From Pinibacter aurantiacus (GTDB lineage: Bacteria; Bacteroidota; Bacteroidia; Chitinophagales; Chitinophagaceae): a stretch of DNA of 64,000 nucleotides. This document shows positions 58,688 to 64,000 of this stretch, piece after piece; positions within the stretch are counted from its first letter, which is position 1; each line of letters begins with the position of its first letter. The stretch is from assembly GCF_019130065.1 (NCBI RefSeq), contig NZ_JAHSPG010000016.1:310001-374000 (forward strand). Reading direction: 5' to 3'. The translations under genes and the position numbers were made by a program. Under the pieces are notes generated by a model that saw only the letters and a list, made by a program, of their open reading frames with translations, was not told where the DNA came from and ran no database searches.

Positions 58688-58715
58688 GTTGATATATCAA
58701 CTATTGATATGTCAA
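58688..58715 (+). promoter_or_regulatory. Two MarR operators before the tolC-like gene
   Basis: GTTGATATATCAAC (58688-58701) is a perfect palindrome, and TTGATATGTCAA (58704-58715) repeats it 16 bp further. Both match the site in the marR promoter. The tolC-like start follows within 20 bp. Confidence 0.75.
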
Positions 58716-58731
58716 CCAAATGTTAAATATT

Positions 58732-60048
58732 ATGAGAAATATCTTAGTGCTCATTTTTTTATTACCCTTTGGAGCCGTTTTCGCACAGGATAACTTATCA
58801 CTCAAAGAGTGTATATCCTATGGTCTGCAAAACCATAGCTCTGTAAAAGTGGCGGAAAATAATATCGCCAAATCAAAAGAACAGGGCAGGGAAGCCCTTG
58901 CTGCGTATCTACCACAGATGAACATTAATGGTGAGTACGATTACAACGTGAAGTTGCAAACAAGCCAGCTGATGTTTAATGATCAACCTACAAAAATAGC
59001 AATGGGGTCACCGTATAGCTCTACGCTTTCAGCCCAGCTTGATCAACCGTTGTTTAATCAATCGTTGCTTTTAGGGATCAAAGCAAACCAGCCAAATATG
59101 GAGTTGTCTCAACTTAACAAAGAACAAACCAACGAACAGATCATTTACAATATATCAAGTTCATATTTCCAGGTGTTGGTTATTCAAAAGCAAATTCAAT
59201 TGCTGAACGATAATAAGGCCCGCACTGAAAAACTGTACAACGTAACAAAGTTGCAGGCAGAGCAAGGTACAGGCAAAAGGATCAATGCAAAACAGGTTGA
59301 GGTGAATTTGAACAACATCAATTCTCAAATTGCCAATGCACAAAGCAATTATACTATAGCCCTGAACAGATTGAAAAATGCAATGGGAATGGATATTTCA
59401 GCAAATGTAATGTTGACCGATACTGCACGCTGGGTGCAAAACGTAACGGCCACACCGCAGTTCGGAGAATTTGATTATTCAAGCACCACCGCGTATAAAA
59501 TACAGGAGAAACAAATTGAGTTGAATGAAATCAACGCGAAATCTATTCGTGCCGGTTACATTCCAACAGTGTCTATGTTTGGCCGCTATGGATTGAATGG
59601 TATTGGTAAAACAGCCGGAGATGTGTTCTCTAATCAGTTTGACTACTCCACCATTGGTTTAAAGTTCACTATTCCTTTGCTTGATGGTTTCAAAAAAGAT
59701 GCACAGTATAAACAAGCAAAAATTGCCATCAGTACTGCAAAGGAAAATCTGAAGCTGAATCAATCCAATTCAAACATGGTTTTCCAAAATGCAACCAACA
59801 AACGTGAACAGGCTCGTACAACATTGCTTAGCGATAAACGAAATATGGAAATGTCGCAGGATTTATACGATAACGTAAACCTGCAGTACAGAGGCGGCAC
59901 AGCTTCTCTAAGCGATCTGCTAAATGCAGAAAGTTCATGGAGTTCGGCACAAAACAACTTCCTTCAATCAATGATCAATTATTACGTTGCAGCACTTGAT
60001 TTAGCAAATGCACAAGGTTCGCTGGAAGATTTTTACAATAAACTGTGA
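58732..60048 (+). CDS. TolC family outer membrane efflux channel
   Basis: A 438-residue outer membrane channel of the efflux operon. Signal MRNILVLIFLLPFGAVFA; ATG 58732 is preferred though 58720 is in frame. Two long helical repeats typical of TolC/OprM: SLKECISYGLQNHSSVKVAE near the start and the second half with YKIQEKQIELNEINAKSIRA and LQYRGGTASLSDLLNAESSW. Its partners, the adaptor and RND pump, follow in order. Confidence 0.93.
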   Translation: MRNILVLIFLLPFGAVFAQDNLSLKECISYGLQNHSSVKVAENNIAKSKEQGREALAAYLPQMNINGEYDYNVKLQTSQLMFNDQPTKIAMGSPYSSTLSAQLDQPLFNQSLLLGIKANQPNMELSQLNKEQTNEQIIYNISSSYFQVLVIQKQIQLLNDNKARTEKLYNVTKLQAEQGTGKRINAKQVEVNLNNINSQIANAQSNYTIALNRLKNAMGMDISANVMLTDTARWVQNVTATPQFGEFDYSSTTAYKIQEKQIELNEINAKSIRAGYIPTVSMFGRYGLNGIGKTAGDVFSNQFDYSTIGLKFTIPLLDGFKKDAQYKQAKIAISTAKENLKLNQSNSNMVFQNATNKREQARTTLLSDKRNMEMSQDLYDNVNLQYRGGTASLSDLLNAESSWSSAQNNFLQSMINYYVAALDLANAQGSLEDFYNKL

Positions 60049-60106
60049 GAAATTGAAAATTGAAAATGGAGAATTGAAAATGGTAGGGGCGAATCGCATT
60101 CGCCCT
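60049..60106 (+). repeat. Purine tract plus GTAGGGGCGAATCGCATTCGCCC hairpin, copy 2
   Basis: After the tolC stop come GAAAATTGAAAATGGAG units, then the same hairpin as at 47294-47324 (31 identical bases). The tract and hairpin occur together in both copies, as one composite unit. Confidence 0.8.
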
Positions 60107-60150
60107 CAACAAGATAAACAACCAACTAAGAAAATATAAAACCAAAAGAA

Positions 60151-61206
60151 ATGAAAAGAATAATCCCTATAGTTTTAGTGCTCGGCGTGCTTGGATTGAT
60201 TGGATGGAGACTAGCAAGCAATAAGAAACACATTGATGAGAAGAAAAAGCCGGTTGCAACGGGCAACGTCGTGATCCCGGTGAACGTGATCAAAGTCGCG
60301 AAAGCAGACGTAAACGATCAGTTGATAAAAACAGGAACGCTTATTCCTATCCTGGAGTCTGATATTATGGCGACAGCGGGTGGTAAGCTGGTGGCTGTAA
60401 ATTTTGAATTGGGTAGCTACGTTGCAAAAGGTGCAACCATTGCGCAGATAGATAACAAGATGTTGCAATTAAAAACCGAAGCGTCTGAATTGGCGAAATC
60501 TAAATATGAAAGCGATTACAAACGCAACAAGAAGCTTTTGGAAGGTGATGCCACTACAGAACAAAATGTACAGGACATTAAATACAACTACGATAACACA
60601 GTAAATCAGATCAGTCAATTGCAACAGCAAATAGCTGACAATAATATTAAAGCGCCAATCAGCGGACAGATCGTTGTAAAGAAATTAGAAGCTGGTACGT
60701 ATGTAAGCGCCGGTGCGGTGCTTGGTTCTATCGTAGACATCAGCACATTAAAAGTAGATGTGATGATTACTGAAAAGGATGCCTATACTTTAAAAGTTGG
60801 CCAGCCTGTAACAGTAACTACAGACGTATATCCAAATCAAAAATTTAAAGGCACTATTTCATTCATCAGTCAAAAAGGCGATGCTACACACAACTATCAA
60901 ATACAGGTGAAATTACCCAACACATCTGCGCATCCGTTAAAAGCCGGTACTTATGTATATGTTGATTTTGCACGTAAAAGCAATGCTCCGTTATTGTTGA
61001 TACCACGTACTGCATTGGTTGAGAGCTTCAAGAACCCTTATGTATATGTTGTTGAAAATGGAAAAGCAATTGTAAGAAAAATTACTCCGGGCAGAGAGAT
61101 TGGTAACAACATAGAAGTCGTAGAAGGTATTAACGAAGGTGAAGAAGTAGTAGTGAACGGACAAATAAACCTGAGCGAAGGTGCTAGTGTAAAAATGATC
61201 GATTAA
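60151..61206 (+). CDS. RND efflux periplasmic adaptor (membrane fusion protein)
   Basis: A 351-residue adaptor linking the RND pump to the TolC channel. One N-terminal membrane anchor (IIPIVLVLGVLGLIGWRLA), a lipoyl/barrel-sandwich domain (GGKLVAVNFELGSYVAKGAT and later IKAPISGQIVVKKLEAGTYV), a helical hairpin between them, and the membrane-proximal domain (PRTALVESFKNPYVYVVENG, VVVNGQINLSEGASV). No lipobox. Second structural gene of the operon. Confidence 0.94.
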   Translation: MKRIIPIVLVLGVLGLIGWRLASNKKHIDEKKKPVATGNVVIPVNVIKVAKADVNDQLIKTGTLIPILESDIMATAGGKLVAVNFELGSYVAKGATIAQIDNKMLQLKTEASELAKSKYESDYKRNKKLLEGDATTEQNVQDIKYNYDNTVNQISQLQQQIADNNIKAPISGQIVVKKLEAGTYVSAGAVLGSIVDISTLKVDVMITEKDAYTLKVGQPVTVTTDVYPNQKFKGTISFISQKGDATHNYQIQVKLPNTSAHPLKAGTYVYVDFARKSNAPLLLIPRTALVESFKNPYVYVVENGKAIVRKITPGREIGNNIEVVEGINEGEEVVVNGQINLSEGASVKMID

Positions 61207-61212
61207 AATGAC

Positions 61213-61294
61213 GTAGAGACAAGGCTGTGCCTTGTCTTTGTATAGCAGGCATCATGCCGTTTTAAAGAAAGACAAGGCAGTGCCTTGTCTCTAC
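61213..61294. repeat. Dispersed inverted repeat, GTAGAGACAAGGC family, copy 2
   Basis: It begins GTAGAGACAAGGCTGTGCC (61213) and ends GGCAGTGCCTTGTCTCTAC (61294). The same design as 318-402, 61 kb away, but with different centre sequence. It lies wholly between the adaptor stop and the RND pump start. Confidence 0.85.
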
Positions 61295-61309
61295 TCAAAA
61301 CATATTAAA

Positions 61310-64000
61310 ATGAAGAAACTGACAGAACTCGCCATAAAGCGTCCCTTACTGATAATAGTGGCTTTCGTGGCGTTGATATTGTTTGGATTAATAAGTTTCA
61401 AACAACTTAACTATAATTTGCTTCCAAAGTTTGATGCAAACGTTGTGACAGTGATCACTACTTATCGAGGAGCATCCGCTGAGGAAATTGAAAATGCGGT
61501 AACCAGAAATATTGAGGACGCGGTGTCTTCAATGGAAGGCGTTGACAGGATCACTTCGTCCTCACGTGAAGGCGTTTCTACGGTAACCATTCAGTTAAAA
61601 GATGGTGCCGATGTGAACTACGCATTGAACGATGCGCAAAGAAAAGTGAACCAGATCATCGCAGCGTTACCAACCGGTATTGATCAACCTATTTTGAATA
61701 AATTCTCATCTGATGATATTCCTGTATTGCGTTTGGCAACTACGGCGAAGATGAGCCCTGCTGCTTTATATGATTTGGTTGATAAACAAATCAAACCGCA
61801 GATCGCAAATATTGAGGGTGTTGGCCAGGTGAGTTTGATCGGTGGAAATGAGCGCCAGATCAATGTTAACGTGGATAAAGATAAACTGGAAGCGTATGGA
61901 TTGACAATTACACAAGTTGCACAGATGGTAAATGCAGCGAGTCTTTCATCTCCTGCAGGTACTGTGGAAACTCCAAAAAATCAGTTCTCGATAAAGTTCG
62001 ATGCGAAGTTTACAGATCCTGAAGACATGCGCAACATGGTTATCAAACAAGGCAGCAACGGTGGTAAAGTGTACCTGAAGGATGTGGCTGAAGTAGTAGA
62101 TGCGCAAACAGACGCTACAACCATCAACCACTTTAACGGTGTTCCATCTTTGGGTGTTCAGGTAATGAAACAAAGTGATGCGAATGCGGTGGAGGTGAGT
62201 GAATTGGTAAGACAACGTTTGGATAAGCTTACCACACAATACAAAAACATCGATTTGAAATTTGACATCGCATCTGACCAGTCAACTTATACATTGGCCT
62301 CTTCTGATGCGGTTATTCATGACCTTATCCTTGCAGTATTTATCGTGGCGGTTGTGATGTTGTTGTTCCTGCACAGCTTGAGAAGTTCATTATTTGTGTT
62401 GGTGGCATTGCCTGCATCCATGATCCCGGTGTTCATCTTCATGAATGTATTTGGCATGTCGCTCAACCTGATGACTTTGATGGGACTCTCATTGGTCGTT
62501 GGTATCCTTGTGGATGATTCGATTGTAATCCTGGAGAACGTGATGCGACACATGGAGATGGGTAAGAACAAGGTGAAAGCAACAGTAGACGGGCGTTCTG
62601 AAATTGGCTTTACTGCGATTGCCATTACATTGGTGGACGTTGTGGTGTTCGTGCCTGTTGCGTTGGCCGGTGGTATTATTGGTAACATTCTCCGCGAGTT
62701 TGCATTGGTGGTAGTAAGTTCTACATTGATGAGCTTGCTGGTGTGTTTTACGCTTACACCTTTGCTGGCGGCACGTTACGGAAAGATCGTTCATTTGAAT
62801 CCAAAATCATGGTGGGGTAAAATGAACATCTGGTTTGAAGATCGCATTACAAATTTGAGAGATGGCTATACTAGTATTTTGACTTGGGCGCTTAAACATA
62901 AACGCTGGATTTTGGGTGGTACATTCGTGATATTTATCGCTTCTTTCATGCTATTGACCAAAGGTTTCATTGGATTTTCATTCGTAAGCAAAAGTGACAG
63001 AGGGGAGTTGAATATGAAACTGGAAATGGCACCACAAACAGCTGTCTATCAAAATAACCAGATCGTGCAACGGGCAGAAAAAATGCTGTTTGCACAACCG
63101 GAAGTGGTAAGTGTTTTCTCCAACGTTGGCTTCAGCAGCACGGCAGGTTTTACCGCTACAAACGGTGGTAACAGCAACGTGAGTGAATTGACTGTGGTAC
63201 TGGTGGACAAAGAAAAAAGAAAAGTATCGGATGATGAGTTTGGTATCCGCATGAAAAATATGATCGGGCAAATACCCGGCGTAAAGGTTACGGTGAGTCC
63301 GGTGAGCATTACAGGTAACACGCAAGTAGACGTTCAGGTGGCCGTGAAAGGCGCCAACCGTGGGGATATGCGCAAAACTGCTGCTCTGATAAAAGATGTA
63401 GTGGCGAAAACGCCCGGAACACAATATGTGAAATACAGCGTGGATGATCCGAAACCGGAAGTGGATATTAAACTTGATCGTGAAAAAATTGCAGCTTATG
63501 GTCTGAATGCATCTGATGTTGGTACTGCTATTGCGAATGCATTCAGTGGAAACGACAATGCTAAATTCAAATCAAATGGTAATGAGTACGACATCATGGT
63601 GAAGAACGATAAGTTTGATAAAACAAATATTGATGACGTCCGTCGCCTGCAGTTTACAAATTCCCAGGGAAAACAATTCCAGCTGTCGCAATTTGCAGAG
63701 ATCACCGAAACAATGGGTGAGACTGTAATGGAACGTATGGACAGGTTGCCATCAGTAACAATTAATGCTTCTGTTGTTGGTCGCTCTCCGGGAACGGTTG
63801 GTAATGAAATAAAAGCACAGGTCGATAAAATGCAATTGCCTACAGGTGTTACATGGCAGTTTATTGGTAACCTCGAGAACCAATCAAGATCATTTGGTAG
63901 TTTGCTTGGTGCGCTGGGTCTTGGAATTTTGCTGGTGTATTTGATCATGGTGGCGTTGTATGAAAATGCGATCTATCCGTTAGTAGTGTTGTTTGCATTG
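61310..64000 (+). CDS. RND family efflux pump inner membrane protein (5' part)
   Basis: An open frame from ATG 61310 continues to the window end (897 codons). It is an AcrB/MexB-type proton-driven pump: MKKLTELAIKRPLLIIVAFV as first membrane helix, NLLPKFDANVVTVITTY, the helix-4 motif VVGILVDDSIVILENVMRHM with paired Asp, and GFTAIAITLVDVVVFVPVAL. The second large periplasmic loop follows from about codon 560 (SKSDRGELNMKLEMA). It is the third structural gene of the MarR-regulated operon. The C-terminus is beyond the window. Apparent minus-strand frames across 62-64 kb are shadows of this gene. Confidence 0.95.
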   Translation, partial: MKKLTELAIKRPLLIIVAFVALILFGLISFKQLNYNLLPKFDANVVTVITTYRGASAEEIENAVTRNIEDAVSSMEGVDRITSSSREGVSTVTIQLKDGADVNYALNDAQRKVNQIIAALPTGIDQPILNKFSSDDIPVLRLATTAKMSPAALYDLVDKQIKPQIANIEGVGQVSLIGGNERQINVNVDKDKLEAYGLTITQVAQMVNAASLSSPAGTVETPKNQFSIKFDAKFTDPEDMRNMVIKQGSNGGKVYLKDVAEVVDAQTDATTINHFNGVPSLGVQVMKQSDANAVEVSELVRQRLDKLTTQYKNIDLKFDIASDQSTYTLASSDAVIHDLILAVFIVAVVMLLFLHSLRSSLFVLVALPASMIPVFIFMNVFGMSLNLMTLMGLSLVVGILVDDSIVILENVMRHMEMGKNKVKATVDGRSEIGFTAIAITLVDVVVFVPVALAGGIIGNILREFALVVVSSTLMSLLVCFTLTPLLAARYGKIVHLNPKSWWGKMNIWFEDRITNLRDGYTSILTWALKHKRWILGGTFVIFIASFMLLTKGFIGFSFVSKSDRGELNMKLEMAPQTAVYQNNQIVQRAEKMLFAQPEVVSVFSNVGFSSTAGFTATNGGNSNVSELTVVLVDKEKRKVSDDEFGIRMKNMIGQIPGVKVTVSPVSITGNTQVDVQVAVKGANRGDMRKTAALIKDVVAKTPGTQYVKYSVDDPKPEVDIKLDREKIAAYGLNASDVGTAIANAFSGNDNAKFKSNGNEYDIMVKNDKFDKTNIDDVRRLQFTNSQGKQFQLSQFAEITETMGETVMERMDRLPSVTINASVVGRSPGTVGNEIKAQVDKMQLPTGVTWQFIGNLENQSRSFGSLLGALGLGILLVYLIMVALYENAIYPLVVLFAL

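Noticed and set aside
61946-63948. Several minus-strand open frames of 90-150 codons across 62-64 kb
   Set aside because: They are antisense to the RND pump gene, which is open from 61310 to the window end and has clear family motifs. The minus frames have no recognisable domain and are biased in His, Thr and Cys like shadow frames.

Overview
The window reads as chromosomal DNA of a Bacteroidota bacterium, most likely Chitinophagaceae (family-level inference). The signs are three SusC-like or TonB-dependent receptors with carboxypeptidase-like N-terminal domains plus a fourth alone, two SusC/SusD pairs, hybrid two-component regulators, genes without clear Shine-Dalgarno sites, and promoters matching the Bacteroidota pattern TTTG-N17-20-TAnnTTTG.

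Layout. 1-9.9 kb: a polysaccharide utilisation locus (PUL 1) with the 5' end of a divergent sensor/regulator, SusC, SusD, GH88, GH29 and a DUF2264 enzyme. 10-14.8 kb: small genes, namely a shortened ParD-like antitoxin, a cupin, a TlpA-like thioredoxin, a HigB/HigA toxin-antitoxin pair and two lipoproteins. 15-24 kb: an AraC regulator, a TonB-dependent receptor, an OmpA-type protein and a TPR histidine kinase/LuxR-type response regulator pair. 24.4-38.9 kb: PUL 2, with a full-length hybrid two-component regulator, SusC, SusD, a clan GH-A glycosidase, a GH43-like multidomain protein and a sialidase-fold protein. 39.2-55.5 kb: an assimilatory sulfate reduction and cysteine synthesis cluster (Rrf2 regulator, cysJ, cysI, cobA-hemD fusion, cysE, cysK, APS reductase, cysD, a TonB-dependent receptor, a siroheme synthase-TSUP transporter fusion, cysN). 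55.8-64 kb: an acyltransferase, a second HigB/HigA pair, and a MarR-controlled RND efflux operon that runs off the end.

The sulfur cluster is the most interesting part. Two unannotated tiny reading frames with consecutive Cys codons (CCC at 39811-39819, CC at 49452-49457) lie directly before cysJ and before the TonB-dependent receptor. The first is followed by a strong intrinsic terminator and a G-rich segment that could act as antiterminator. Both are preceded by similar palindromes, each exactly 19 bp upstream of a TATTTTYG promoter element. This suggests two control layers: a DNA-binding regulator (perhaps the neighbouring Rrf2 protein) and cysteine-dependent ribosome attenuation. Siroheme synthesis is divided over two fusion genes, and the reductase has the Cys pattern of an APS reductase, which agrees with the absence of cysC.

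Another strong signal is in the gaps between genes. Many contain an 80-160 bp inverted repeat built of short degenerate units, often starting within a few bases of a stop codon. Several unrelated sequence families share this architecture, and in two places one palindrome sits inside another.
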